64,000 bases of DNA, taken from the NCBI GenBank assembly GCA_002929055.1, contig PERY01000003.1, positions 124,001-188,000 of the forward strand, given 5' to 3'. This DNA is from Methylocystis sp. Lineage in GTDB: Bacteria; Pseudomonadota; Alphaproteobacteria; Rhizobiales; Beijerinckiaceae. This document shows, one piece after another, positions 1 through 8,808 of the stretch. The notes below the pieces were generated by a model. That model had not been told where the DNA came from, did not search any database, and worked only from the letters and a program-made list of their open reading frames with translations. A program made the translations under genes and the position numbers. Position 1 is the stretch's first letter; every line of letters starts with the position of its first letter.

Positions 1-69
1 GACGGCGCCTCACTCCGCGGCGATGCCGATTTTCTTTTCTTAGGTCGTCGCATGCGCGGATTGTCGCGG
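1..69. other. Window edge, no gene supported
   Basis: This short stretch lies beyond the putA stop. A minus-strand ATG at 53 opens a basic reading frame that runs off the window edge after about 17 codons. It has no ribosome-binding site and is too short to judge. Nothing else is seen here. Confidence 0.3.
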
Positions 70-3000
70 CTATTCATCGAGAGAGAGCAGCCCGGCGTCG
101 CCGCCGAAGGAGGCGGTGTTGAGCGTCACCGTCGTCTCGCGGAGGAAGCGGCGCAGATATTCCGGCCCGCCCGCCTTCGGACCCGTGCCGGAAAGTCCGA
201 AGCCGCCGAAAGGCTGCCCGCCGACGACGGCCCCGATCATATTCCGGTTGATGTAAATGTTTCCGGCCGGCGCGCGCCGCGCAAGTCCAAGAATGCGCGC
301 CTCGATGCGCGTATGCAGCCCCATGGTGAGGCCGAAGCCGCTCGACGCGATTTCCTCGACCAGCGCCTCGAACCGTCCCGCGCGCCAACTCGCGACATGC
401 AGGACGGGACCGAATATCTCGTCGCGCAAATCGGACGGGCGATCGAGTCGGATGACGCAGGGCGGAACGAAACTTCCCTGTCCCGGGACGTCGCCCGCAT
501 AAAGCAGGCGGCCGGCGGCGCGCTGTTTCGCGACATAGGCGTCAAGCTTTGCTTTCGCCTCGAGGTCGATCACCGGCCCCATATGCACGCCAGCTTCGCG
601 CGGATCGCCGATGCGCAGTTCCATCGCCGCGCCGATGACCGCCTCGATCAAAGATGGCGCGATCTCCTCCTGCACGCAGAGGAGCCGCAGGGCGGAGCAG
701 CGCTGGCCCGCCGAGCGAAAGGCGGAGGCGAGAACGTCGTCGACCACCTGCTCGATGAGCGCGGTCGAATCCACGATCATGGCGCTGATCCCGCCCGTCT
801 CGGCGATGAGCGGCGCAATGGCGCCTTCGCGCGCGGCCAGCGCGCGGTTGATGCGCTGCGCGACCTCGACAGAACCGGTGAAGACGACGCCCGCCGTGAG
901 CGGATCAGCGACGAGCGCGGCGCCGACATCTCCCCCGCCCGGCGCCATTCGCAGGACTTCGCCAGGAACGCCGGCTTCATGCAGCAGCGCGGCGGCCATC
1001 GCGGCGATGAGCGGCGTCTGCTCGGCGGGCTTGGCGACGACGACGTTGCCCGTGACCAGCGCCGCTGCGACCTGTCCAAGGAAGATCGCCAGCGGAAAAT
1101 TCCACGGCGAGATGCAGACGAAGACGCCGCGCCCGCCGTAACCGAGGCGATTGTCTTCCCCAGTTGGGCCGGGAAGCTTCGCTTCTGCGCAGACGAGCCG
1201 GGCCTGCCCCGCATAGTAGCGGCACATGTCCGCAGCCTCGCGCACTTCGGCGAGCGCGTCGTCCAGCGTCTTACCGGCTTCGCTCTGCAGAAGCGCAATG
1301 AAGGCGCCGCGCCGCGCCTCGATGAGATCGGCCGCCTGTTCCAGCATTCGGGCGCGCGTTTCGACGGGCGCGGCGTTCCAGCGCGGAAAGGCCTTTGCGG
1401 CGGTGAGCATCATGGCGCGCGCGTCCTTCGCCTCCGTCTCGCAGACTTTGCCGACGACGGCGCCGTCTATCGGCGAAATAGCGTCGCGCAGCGCATTCCG
1501 GGACGCTGCGCCGGGCCGCGCTTCATGTGGCCCCTGCGCGGCGGCGATCTCATCGCAGAGCGCCGCAAGCGCCTTGCGGTCGCCGAACTCGACGCCCTGC
1601 GAATTGGCGCGCAGCGGCTGATAGATCTGTGCTGGCATGAGCAGGCGCGGATGGCGCGCGTGGGCGGCGTCGCCGATCATCTTGAGAGGATCGAAGATCA
1701 AAGCCGCCTCGGGTGCGTCGGGATCGGCGGCGCGGGCGACGAAAGAGGAATTGGCGCCGTTCTCGATGAGGCGGCGCACGAGATAGGCGAGAAGATCGCG
1801 ATGCGGCCCGACCGGCGCATAGACGCGCACGGGCGCGTCGCTCATCCCGGCGAGCGCCTCGTACAGCGCATCGCCCATGCCGTGCAGTCGCTGGAATTCG
1901 TAGTCCCGGCGCCCGCCGGCGCTCGTCAGGATCTCCGCAACGCTACGGGCGTTATGGGTCGCAAATTGCGGATAGATGCGCGTTTCATCCAGCAGCTTCG
2001 CCGCGCAGGCGTCGTAGTTGAGGTCCGTCATCGCCTTGCGCGTGAAGACCGGATAATCGGCGAGCCCGCGCTCCTGCGCGCGCTTGATCTCGCTGTCCCA
2101 ATAGGCGCCCTTCACCAGCCGCAGCATGAAGCGGCGGCCATGCGCCGTGGCGAGCGCGGACACGTAGTCGATCACCGCGCCTGCCCGCTTCTGATACGCC
2201 TGCACGGCGAGGCCGAAACCCTCCCATCCTGCGAGCGATGCGTCCGCGACAACGCGCGCGATCACGTCGAGAGAGAGCTCCAGCCTGTCGGCCTCCTCCG
2301 CGTCGATGGTGAAGGCCAGATCGCGCGCCTTGGCGAGGTGCGCAAGCTCCAGAACGCGCGGCGGCAGTTCCCGCAGCACGCGCTCGCGCGAGATCGCCTC
2401 ATAACGAGGATGCAGGGCCGAAAGCTTGACCGAAATGCCGGGACGGCCCGGCAGCGGCGCCTCGCCCGCTTGCGCGCCTATGGCCCGGATGGCGTTTGCG
2501 TAAGCCTCGAAATAGCGCTCCGCATCCCTGGCGCTGCGCGCGCCCTCGCCCAGCATGTCGAAGGAGAAGCGCTCGCGGCGGTCCTGCGCACGCGCGAGCG
2601 CGTCCTCGATCGTCTCGCCGAAGACAAAATGCGCGCCCATGAGCCGCATGGCCTGACGCGCGGCGACGCGCAGCGCGGGAAGGCCGATGCGCCGGGCAAG
2701 ATCGGCGACGAGGCTGTGGGGTTCGCCCTGCCCCACCAGCCGCGCCGAGAAGCCGAGAGCGAAGGCGCAAGCCTGCACGAGCACCGTGTCGGACGACGAC
2801 TCGTGATGCGAAAAATCTCCGGCCGTGAGTTTGTCTGCGATGAGCGCGTCGGCCGTCGCATCGTCCGGGACGCGCAGGAGCGATTCCGCCAGCGCCATGA
2901 CCGCGAGGCCTTCTCGCGAGGAGAGCGAGAATTCGTGCAGGAAATCCTCGACGCCGCCGAGCGCGCTGTGCTCGGCGCGCATGCCGCGAACCAGCGCCAG

Positions 3001-3120
3001 CGCCTTCGCCTCGACCGTACCGGGCGATCCGCCGTCGCCGCGCGCCTGCAGGAAGGCGGAAGCAAAGGCTTCGTCCGGCGGCGCATAGGTTGCGGCGAAA
3101 GGCTGCGGTATTGGGTTCAT
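70..3120 (-). CDS. putA: Bifunctional proline dehydrogenase / pyrroline-5-carboxylate dehydrogenase PutA
   Basis: PutA oxidises proline to glutamate in two coupled steps: FAD-dependent proline dehydrogenase, then NAD-dependent P5C dehydrogenase. The 1016-residue protein has a TIM-barrel proline dehydrogenase half (about residues 60-450, with FSFDMLGEGAR) and an aldehyde dehydrogenase half (about 520-1000). The catalytic Glu sits in IAETGG near residue 773 and the catalytic Cys in SAGQRCSALR near 807. The length matches the short PutA class without the N-terminal ribbon-helix-helix DNA-binding domain, so it probably does not autoregulate as the E. coli protein does. The ATG at 3120 leads directly into a sequence typical of short PutAs. 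Divergent from the META-domain gene. Confidence 0.95.
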   Translation of the reverse strand: MNPIPQPFAATYAPPDEAFASAFLQARGDGGSPGTVEAKALALVRGMRAEHSALGGVEDFLHEFSLSSREGLAVMALAESLLRVPDDATADALIADKLTAGDFSHHESSSDTVLVQACAFALGFSARLVGQGEPHSLVADLARRIGLPALRVAARQAMRLMGAHFVFGETIEDALARAQDRRERFSFDMLGEGARSARDAERYFEAYANAIRAIGAQAGEAPLPGRPGISVKLSALHPRYEAISRERVLRELPPRVLELAHLAKARDLAFTIDAEEADRLELSLDVIARVVADASLAGWEGFGLAVQAYQKRAGAVIDYVSALATAHGRRFMLRLVKGAYWDSEIKRAQERGLADYPVFTRKAMTDLNYDACAAKLLDETRIYPQFATHNARSVAEILTSAGGRRDYEFQRLHGMGDALYEALAGMSDAPVRVYAPVGPHRDLLAYLVRRLIENGANSSFVARAADPDAPEAALIFDPLKMIGDAAHARHPRLLMPAQIYQPLRANSQGVEFGDRKALAALCDEIAAAQGPHEARPGAASRNALRDAISPIDGAVVGKVCETEAKDARAMMLTAAKAFPRWNAAPVETRARMLEQAADLIEARRGAFIALLQSEAGKTLDDALAEVREAADMCRYYAGQARLVCAEAKLPGPTGEDNRLGYGGRGVFVCISPWNFPLAIFLGQVAAALVTGNVVVAKPAEQTPLIAAMAAALLHEAGVPGEVLRMAPGGGDVGAALVADPLTAGVVFTGSVEVAQRINRALAAREGAIAPLIAETGGISAMIVDSTALIEQVVDDVLASAFRSAGQRCSALRLLCVQEEIAPSLIEAVIGAAMELRIGDPREAGVHMGPVIDLEAKAKLDAYVAKQRAAGRLLYAGDVPGQGSFVPPCVIRLDRPSDLRDEIFGPVLHVASWRAGRFEALVEEIASSGFGLTMGLHTRIEARILGLARRAPAGNIYINRNMIGAVVGGQPFGGFGLSGTGPKAGGPEYLRRFLRETTVTLNTASFGGDAGLLSLDE

Positions 3121-3194
3121 GGCGGCGGCCCGGGCGAATGCCTACATGCAGCATATGGGAAGCGGCGGCGCGTCCGGCAAATGGAGGGGATTTT

Positions 3195-3602
3195 ATGAGC
3201 GCAATGCGTTTTGCGGCTCTCGTCGGGGCTCTGGCGTTTCTAAGCACACCGGCGGCGGCGCAGACAATCTCGTGGGACGGCGCGACCTGGCTTGTCGAGG
3301 ACATCGCGGGGCGCGGCGTCATCGACAATGCGCAGACGACCCTGGTCATCGGCCCTGATGGGAAAACATCGGGTTCGACAGGCTGCAACCGCTTCATCGG
3401 AAAGGCGACGATCGCGGGGGATCGCATTCGCTTCGGACAGATGGGCGTCACGCTGCGCGCCTGTCCGCCAGCGCTCGGCGATCAGGAACGCAAATTCCTG
3501 ACCGCGCTGAAGCAGGCCCGCGCGGCGCGATTAGACGCGATGGGCCGACTGCAGATCCTCTCGGAAAGCGGCGAGGCGCTGCTGACCCTTACAAGACTGT
3601 GA
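3195..3602 (+). CDS. Secreted META/HslJ-like domain protein
   Basis: A 135-residue protein with a signal peptide (hydrophobic residues about 5-20, cleavage after TPAAA) followed by a single META domain. The family hallmark G-S-T-G-C-N-R-F is present (KTSGSTGCNRF), as is a second conserved Cys in LRACPP. META/HslJ domains are found in heat-shock and envelope lipoproteins; their biochemical role is unsettled. The ATG at 3195 follows GGAGGGG with good spacing, so an in-frame upstream extension to 3090 is not used. It probably acts in the periplasm. It has no signal-peptidase-II lipobox. Confidence 0.8.
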   Translation: MSAMRFAALVGALAFLSTPAAAQTISWDGATWLVEDIAGRGVIDNAQTTLVIGPDGKTSGSTGCNRFIGKATIAGDRIRFGQMGVTLRACPPALGDQERKFLTALKQARAARLDAMGRLQILSESGEALLTLTRL

Positions 3603-3605
3603 GCG

Positions 3606-3821
3606 CTAGATCTTGTCGCCCTCGGCGCCAGGCGTCACGCAGCGCCAGCGGGTGACCTGCACATTGGGGTGCTCGCCCGACCACTGGGCGATGTAAGGCA
3701 TGGCCTGCATCATGCAGTTGCGCGTGGAGCCGGTGCGGGATTCGAGCATGAGCTTGCGCTCGTCACAGGCGGCGGGTTGAGCCAGCGTGCAGACAGTGAG
3801 GATGAGTTCGACGAAATTCAT
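3606..3821 (-). CDS. Small conserved protein, 71 aa, unknown function
   Basis: A 71-residue protein starting MNFVELILTVCTLAQPAAC. The ATG at 3821 is chosen because AAGGGG lies just upstream. The N-terminal 18 or so residues are hydrophobic and contain a Cys. The rest has three more Cys residues (Cys in AACDE, NCMMQ and RWRCVTP), spaced in a way that suggests disulfides in a periplasmic or membrane-bound protein. I recall similar short proteins in other Rhizobiales but know no function. It lies 66 bp upstream of fhcC's stop region on the same strand and is not part of the fhc operon. Confidence 0.7.
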   Translation of the reverse strand: MNFVELILTVCTLAQPAACDERKLMLESRTGSTRNCMMQAMPYIAQWSGEHPNVQVTRWRCVTPGAEGDKI

Positions 3822-3887
3822 CGGCAACCCCTTGCATGAGCGCCGCCAAAACCGGCGGCGCTTGACTTGAAGCAAGGGTAATGCCGA

Positions 3888-4697
3888 TCAGAGGGGCGTC
3901 AATATCTCGCCCTTGCCATAGACCGCCGTATCGCCGCCAAAACGCCGAAGCTTTACCGAGAGAAGCGATGCAGCGGCGGCGCTGTCTGCCTTCAGGCTGC
4001 GGGCGAGAAGGCGCGCAAAAGTAAGCTCTTGCGGACCGCAGTCGAGGTATGTCGCGGAGAGCTTAGGATGCTTGGCCAGCACCAGCGAGCCGCGCTTGTT
4101 GAGGTAGCCGACGCGGCCCGCCGTCTTGCCCAGCGCGATGATCGTGCCAGCGATGAGGCGCGAGCCCAAATCTTCGCCAGCGTCGCCTTCGATAATCAGA
4201 ATGCCGCGCCGCAGCCGGTCGCCCGCCCGCGCGCCGGCCTTGCCGCGCACCACGACACGGCCGCCCGACATGCCGGCGAGTTCGCCCGCGAGCGGCGCGG
4301 CGAGAAGCTCACACGCGTCGCCCTTGATCTCGATATGCGCGCCCTCATTGCCGGAAGCCGCATAGGCGCCAGCGCTGCCCGCGACCGTGATCTTGCCGCC
4401 CTTGGCGAGGCGACCGAGCTGCAAGCCGACGTCGCCATCGACATGGAGGGAGAAGCCAGGCAGCAGCTTCGCGCCAACGAGATCGAAGCGCGATGAGCCG
4501 CCCTCATAGCGCAGCGTCTTCAGATCGCCTTGGGCAATCTTGAACAGGTCGCCTACCTTGATCGAGGCGCGCGTCGTGCCGATCTCGATCTTCTCGATGT
4601 CGGCGAGCGATTTGCCGGCGAGACGGTCGGGCGTGAGCGCGGAAAGATCGACGCGCTGCGGCGGCTCCTGACGGAGCGTGAAGGTGAAAGCCGTCAC
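3888..4697 (-). CDS. fhcC: Formyltransferase/hydrolase complex subunit C
   Basis: FhcC is the structural beta-helix subunit of the Fhc complex, which takes the formyl group from formyl-tetrahydromethanopterin and releases formate. It is homologous to archaeal formylmethanofuran dehydrogenase subunit C (FmdC/FwdC), which also shares its fold with the GltS C-terminal domain. The 269-residue protein has the G-rich repeat pattern of that fold (GGRVVVRGKAGARAGDRLRRG, then IIEGDAGEDLGSRL). The start is GTG at 4697, giving a GTGA overlap with the fhcD stop, and so the last gene of a translationally coupled operon. A much longer in-frame upstream extension belongs to no gene. Confidence 0.92.
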   Translation of the reverse strand: MTAFTFTLRQEPPQRVDLSALTPDRLAGKSLADIEKIEIGTTRASIKVGDLFKIAQGDLKTLRYEGGSSRFDLVGAKLLPGFSLHVDGDVGLQLGRLAKGGKITVAGSAGAYAASGNEGAHIEIKGDACELLAAPLAGELAGMSGGRVVVRGKAGARAGDRLRRGILIIEGDAGEDLGSRLIAGTIIALGKTAGRVGYLNKRGSLVLAKHPKLSATYLDCGPQELTFARLLARSLKADSAAAASLLSVKLRRFGGDTAVYGKGEILTPL

Positions 4698-5602
4698 GGC
4701 AGCAAATCCTTCAGATGATAGTGGAACGGGCCTAGCTTGCCGCCGTAGTTGCCGGCGCCGACGCGCTTGGCGCCCTTTTCCGGCCCCATGTCGATGATCG
4801 CCTTCAGACCCGCGCGCATGGCGACGCGAACCGCCTCGTCGGTGAGGCCGTCGATCACGATTTCGAGCGTGCAGCCGATGTCGTCCTCGAGCGCCGTCCT
4901 GGTCACGCCCTTCAGCGTCGGGCAATAGGCGTCGTTGGTGGAGGCGCTCATGCCCTTGTATTGCGAACCGACCTTGGAGCCCGAGCGAACGATGCCGCCG
5001 GGAAACGGCATGATCGCGTCCGGCACGGCGTGGATCGCCTCGACGCCCGCTTCCGTCGCGCGCATGGTCGATTCCCAATCGGCGCCCATGATCAGCAGAT
5101 TGCCGCCGCCGACGCATTTCTTCAGCACGCCGACCTGGCTCTCGACGAAGAACTCTCCGTCCATCACCGGCACGCGCCAGAAGCGGCGTCCGTCGATCGC
5201 CTTCGACATCTGCCATTTGTCGCCGAACTGGCGCATGGAGTCGCCGACCTTGATCTTCAGATCGCCGTCGAACGCCGAATAGAGCGCCGTGCCGGGGCAC
5301 GTCAGAATGCACTGGCCGACGCGATTGACGAGCGCCTTCTCGGCGCCCTTGGCGGAGAAGGCGAAAAACAGCAGGCGCACGCCGGGGCGGCCATCCGGCG
5401 TCTCGTCTTCGGAGAGCTCCGCGTCAATGCCCGCCTCGCAATCGCAGCCGATGACGGAGGTGGCGTAGCCCGTCGCCGTGGCGGCGGCCTGATTGGCCCA
5501 TTTGCGCGTGGGGGCCGTGATGATCAGCCCCGTCGCAGCCATGGGGAACGCTTCGGCGAAACTGTCGTCGATGCGCACGCCATTGCGAACTATTCCTTGC
5601 AT
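4694..5602 (-). CDS. fhcD: Formylmethanofuran:tetrahydromethanopterin formyltransferase
   Basis: FhcD (Ftr homologue) transfers the formyl group between tetrahydromethanopterin and the methanofuran analogue in the cytoplasmic Fhc complex. The 302-residue length fits the family. Recognisable stretches are the N-terminal IDDSFAEAFPM, the NRVGQCILTCPGT region, FFVESQVGVLKKCVGGGN and the C-terminal GAGNYGGKLGPFHYHL. The ATG at 5602 overlaps the 3' end of fhcA by 13 bp. Together with fhcA, B and C this marks a methylotroph using the tetrahydromethanopterin route of formaldehyde oxidation. Confidence 0.96.
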   Translation of the reverse strand: MQGIVRNGVRIDDSFAEAFPMAATGLIITAPTRKWANQAAATATGYATSVIGCDCEAGIDAELSEDETPDGRPGVRLLFFAFSAKGAEKALVNRVGQCILTCPGTALYSAFDGDLKIKVGDSMRQFGDKWQMSKAIDGRRFWRVPVMDGEFFVESQVGVLKKCVGGGNLLIMGADWESTMRATEAGVEAIHAVPDAIMPFPGGIVRSGSKVGSQYKGMSASTNDAYCPTLKGVTRTALEDDIGCTLEIVIDGLTDEAVRVAMRAGLKAIIDMGPEKGAKRVGAGNYGGKLGPFHYHLKDLLP

Positions 5603-7224
5603 GCAACCTCCGCAAAGGCGTCCTTGTGCGGCAGAGCGGCGTCGGGCACGTCGAAGATGCCGCGCGGCAGGCCGTAAAGCTCGGCGTAATAGGCGTCGAG
5701 ACGCTTGTTGATGTTGTTGTCGAAGCGCGGCGCGATGTGCAGCGTCTTGCCGCGCTTGTAATGCGACACCTCGCCATTCTTCACGACGAGATCGCCGTCC
5801 TTGTAGACGTAAGCCGCCTTGCGGAACATGCCGGCGACGTCGCGGCTCTTCTTGTAGACGGCGATGTCCGCGATGGCGCCCGGCGCCAGGGAGCCGCGAT
5901 CCGTGAAGCCGAAAAGCTTCGCGGCGCCGGAGCGGCTCATCTGCGCGATCTCGTAATAATTGTACTCGCGCTTGAGCGAGGGCAGCGTCGTGTGCTCGAG
6001 AGCCTCGGCCGGCAGACGCGACATCATCTCGGCGCGCAGCTCGGCGCTCATCAGCAGCGCGAAAAGCTCCGGATAGGCCGTGAAGGGCCCGCCATTGGGA
6101 TGGTCGGTCGTGAAGAACACCTGCTCGGGATTCTTGATCAGCAGGAACAGCTCCAGGCCCGCCGCCCACTGGATCGCGTTGTAGTAGTTCGAGATCTTGT
6201 AGGCGTAAGGCACGACGCCGCCGCCATTGGCGTCGCCGTCGAAGATCGCGCCCTTCCTGGGGCTGCCACCGGGCATGCTGTTGAACTGCTTCAGCACGTC
6301 GGAGGAGATCGTCACCGTCTGCGAGAACATCACCTGCCCCACATCGACCGTGATGTTGGGATTGGCGTTGATCTTCTCGGCGAAAACGGCCGCGGCGGAG
6401 GAGAAGGCGTTCGAGCCTTCCTTGCCATAGGCGTAGAACTGCACATGGGCGAGATGCATCGGCAGGCCCTGCGCCGCGTCGATCGTGTCGAGCGCGGTCT
6501 GGACGTTGCCGGCGATGCCGAGATTGTTCATGTGCAGATGCAAAGGATGGGGAATGCCCACCGCCTGCGTCGCCTTCTGCAACGTCTGGAAAATCTGGCG
6601 CGAGGTGAGGCCGTAGAACGGCACCTCGTCGTCGAGCCCGAAGGCGCGCATATTCTCCTTGAACGACTCGCAGCCGCCGGGATTGATGCACTTCAGACCC
6701 AGCGAGCGCACGCTGCCGACCGTCTGCGCCACATAGTCGTTGATCGCGCTTTCCGGCTCGCGCGCGCGGATTTGGCGCAGCAGGAAGTCGTCATTGCCCA
6801 GAACCGTCAGCGCGCCCTTGTCGATGATCGGCACGTCGTTGAGTTCGAGATGCGTCTGCAGCGAATGATGCGGCGCCATCGCCGGTTCGATGACCGTCGT
6901 GAAGCCCATCTGCGCATAGAGGCGCCCGGTCTCATAGGTCGACCATTTGGCGGTCGAGAGCGGCGTGTTGGCGAGGCGCGCGCGAATGCCGCGATGCAGC
7001 TCGGGGAGCAGCAGGCGCGCGGTGTTCACATTACCGCCGGCGATGTGCGAGTGAATGTCGATCGCGCCCGCCATGACGACATGGCCCGAGCAGTCGATGT
7101 CCTCATCGGCCTTGCCGCCCGCCGGGGGCGCAACGATCTTTCCGTCCTCGAACCAGACGTCGCCGACGCTGTCCTTGCCCGTCGCCGGATCGACGACATG
7201 GCCGCCACGCAGAACTGTCAGCAC
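5590..7224 (-). CDS. fhcA: Formyltransferase/hydrolase complex subunit A (amidohydrolase)
   Basis: FhcA hydrolyses formylmethanofuran to formate. It belongs to the amidohydrolase superfamily and is homologous to archaeal FmdA/FwdA. The 544-residue protein opens with a typical urease-alpha/dihydroorotase beta-sandwich (MLTVLRGGHVVDPATG), then the metal-binding HxH in AIDIHSHIAGG (about residues 55-65). Further metal-ligand candidates lie in HLHMNNLG, MHLAHVQ and TTDHPNGGPF. The start codon is GTG at 7224, seven bases after GGAGG, overlapping the fhcB stop by 7 bp. The gene is second in the fhcBADC operon. Confidence 0.95.
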   Translation of the reverse strand: MLTVLRGGHVVDPATGKDSVGDVWFEDGKIVAPPAGGKADEDIDCSGHVVMAGAIDIHSHIAGGNVNTARLLLPELHRGIRARLANTPLSTAKWSTYETGRLYAQMGFTTVIEPAMAPHHSLQTHLELNDVPIIDKGALTVLGNDDFLLRQIRAREPESAINDYVAQTVGSVRSLGLKCINPGGCESFKENMRAFGLDDEVPFYGLTSRQIFQTLQKATQAVGIPHPLHLHMNNLGIAGNVQTALDTIDAAQGLPMHLAHVQFYAYGKEGSNAFSSAAAVFAEKINANPNITVDVGQVMFSQTVTISSDVLKQFNSMPGGSPRKGAIFDGDANGGGVVPYAYKISNYYNAIQWAAGLELFLLIKNPEQVFFTTDHPNGGPFTAYPELFALLMSAELRAEMMSRLPAEALEHTTLPSLKREYNYYEIAQMSRSGAAKLFGFTDRGSLAPGAIADIAVYKKSRDVAGMFRKAAYVYKDGDLVVKNGEVSHYKRGKTLHIAPRFDNNINKRLDAYYAELYGLPRGIFDVPDAALPHKDAFAEVACKE

Positions 7225-8321
7225 GGCGAAACCTCCGAAACTTGCGCCATGATGGCGTCGATGACTTGCGCGACGGTGGGCGCGTCCGACGGCGCCGTGG
7301 CCGTGCGCAGCGTCATGCCGCCCGTCTCCTGGGCCATGAGCACGGCGTCATGGGTGACGCCGGGCTGGCCGACTTCAATGAATAGACCGCGCGCGGGGGC
7401 GGCGCCCGCGGGGGCGAGCGTGATGAGAGGAATGTCGCTGCGCGTCCACGACGGCGCCTCGCCGTCGAAGGCGGAAATCCACATCGCCGCGTCGGCCTCG
7501 CCGCTGTCGATGAGGCGGCTCGCCTCGAAGCGCCAGGGATCGTGCTCGGGATAGCCGCGGCCGAAGCCCGTGCGCGGCGGAAAGCCCGTCATCCAGCCGG
7601 ACGCCTGGGTGACGCCCGCAGCGCCGGCGCGCGCGCCGATATGGAGGCCGGTGAAGCGCGTCGTGACGTTGAGATCGGTGACGAGCGCCTGCATCATCTC
7701 GATCGCGAGCGCGTCGAGGCCCACGGCCGACGCCCAGACGAAACAGCCAAACTTCGCGTCCTTCAGAGTCTGCGCGAGGCCGTCGACAAGTTCGAGCTTG
7801 GCGGCCTCGAGATTGACGCGACGGCCGCCGACGCGGGCGCGCCACACGGCGAGAACGCCAGAAATTTCCTCAAGCGTCGCGGGAATGATCCTGGCGCCGG
7901 GGACGGCTTTCGCCTCCTCCGCATCGGGTCCGAGCCAGATGACCTGGCGCGGCTTGCCGGCGTGCGTCCCATGAACCGGCGCCTGCTCCAGCGCGAGGCG
8001 CTCCAGCATGCCCGGCCATTGTTTGGTCAGACCGGGGCCGACAAGGATCACGACGTCGGCGCGCACGCGCGCTTCATTGGCGGTCGTCGTGAACATGCCG
8101 AAGGAGCGCTTCACGTCGAGATCGGCCAGCAGATCTCGCGAGGCCAGATGGTCGAAGGCGCCGCGCAGCCGCTCGGCCAGAAGAATCGCCGCCCGGGCGC
8201 CGGGGACGTCCGCGCCAAGCCCCGCGACAAGCGGAAATTTCGCGCCACTCAAAATGCTCGCCGCCTGCCTGTAGGCGTCGTCGAGCGCAATCGCCTTGCC
8301 GTCGAGCGTGGCTTTGCTCAT
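7218..8321 (-). CDS. fhcB: Formyltransferase/hydrolase complex subunit B
   Basis: FhcB descends from the molybdopterin-binding FmdB/FwdB subunit but in bacterial methylotrophs has lost the redox role and serves in complex assembly. The 367-residue protein shows the molybdopterin-oxidoreductase-like fold segments (PLVAGLGADVPG, VVILVGPG, TRFTGLHIG) but no iron-sulfur Cys motif, as in other bacterial FhcB. The ATG at 8321 is preceded by AGGAAG. It is the first gene of the coupled operon fhcB-fhcA-fhcD-fhcC. A 280-bp gap separates it from the upstream molbindin gene on the same strand. Confidence 0.92.
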   Translation of the reverse strand: MSKATLDGKAIALDDAYRQAASILSGAKFPLVAGLGADVPGARAAILLAERLRGAFDHLASRDLLADLDVKRSFGMFTTTANEARVRADVVILVGPGLTKQWPGMLERLALEQAPVHGTHAGKPRQVIWLGPDAEEAKAVPGARIIPATLEEISGVLAVWRARVGGRRVNLEAAKLELVDGLAQTLKDAKFGCFVWASAVGLDALAIEMMQALVTDLNVTTRFTGLHIGARAGAAGVTQASGWMTGFPPRTGFGRGYPEHDPWRFEASRLIDSGEADAAMWISAFDGEAPSWTRSDIPLITLAPAGAAPARGLFIEVGQPGVTHDAVLMAQETGGMTLRTATAPSDAPTVAQVIDAIMAQVSEVSPC

Positions 8322-8444
8322 CCGCTTCCTGCCCCGTGCCGCCGTTGCGGTCGTTATCTTCACCGCGCGCGTTTGACGCCGCGCGGGCCGGAGTCGCCCT
8401 CGCATCGCCGTCAGCCCGAGGAAAACTCAAGGATTTTTGCTTGA

Positions 8445-8475
8445 CGCGCTTCCGAACAAGCTGCCGGAAGGCGCG
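8445..8475. repeat. Imperfect inverted repeat in the fhcB leader
   Basis: CGCGCTTCCG is matched by CGGAAGGCGCG across a 10-base loop, with one bulged base. It lies about 125 bp upstream of the fhcB start, inside the 280-bp gap (8322-8601) between mop and fhcB. On the minus strand it is followed by an A-rich rather than T-rich run, so it is not a standard terminator for mop. It may be a leader structure. The rest of the gap holds no gene. Confidence 0.4.
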
Positions 8476-8601
8476 CTATGCCTAGCAGCCGTCACGCCCT
8501 GTGTCGAGACGGCAGGCCGTCGCAACCATCAAGGCCGGGAAGTTATGCCCGTCAGGATAAGCAGGCGTGGTGGCGAGATTTACGCGCCACGTGGGGGGAG
8601 G

Positions 8602-8808
8602 TCAGTCCACGGCCACGATCACGTCCGAGGATTTGACGATCGCCTTGACCTTGGCGCCCGGGACAAGCCCAAGATCCTCAACCGACTCATTGGTGATCGA
8701 GGCGGTGACGATGAGGCCCTTCACGTCGATCGTGACATGGGCGGTCGTGGTCCCCTTCTTCACTTCCGTGACGACGCCATCGAATGCGTTACGGGCCGAA
8801 ATCTTCAT
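8602..8808 (-). CDS. Molbindin, TOBE-domain molybdate-binding protein
   Basis: A 68-residue single TOBE/Mop domain, the classic size of molbindins, which oligomerise to bind molybdate or tungstate in the cytoplasm. Family signatures are the opening MKISARNAFDGVV, the central GTTTAHVTIDVKG and the closing GAKVKAIVKSSDVIVAVD. The ATG at 8808 sits behind a strong AGGAGGAAGG. A longer in-frame extension upstream to 9258 is not credible. It lies upstream of fhcB on the same strand. Bacterial Fhc does not use molybdenum, so the link may be to a formate dehydrogenase elsewhere. Confidence 0.9.
   Translation of the reverse strand: MKISARNAFDGVVTEVKKGTTTAHVTIDVKGLIVTASITNESVEDLGLVPGAKVKAIVKSSDVIVAVD

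Noticed and set aside
52-3198. Long plus-strand open frame of 1048 codons opposite putA
   Set aside because: It is the antisense shadow of putA, produced by high GC and lack of stop codons; it is Arg-rich, has no domain pattern and the minus-strand protein is clearly PutA.
5626-7554. Plus-strand open frame opposite fhcA
   Set aside because: Same kind of shadow; composition is Arg/Val/Ala-rich without any recognisable motif, and fhcA is certain.
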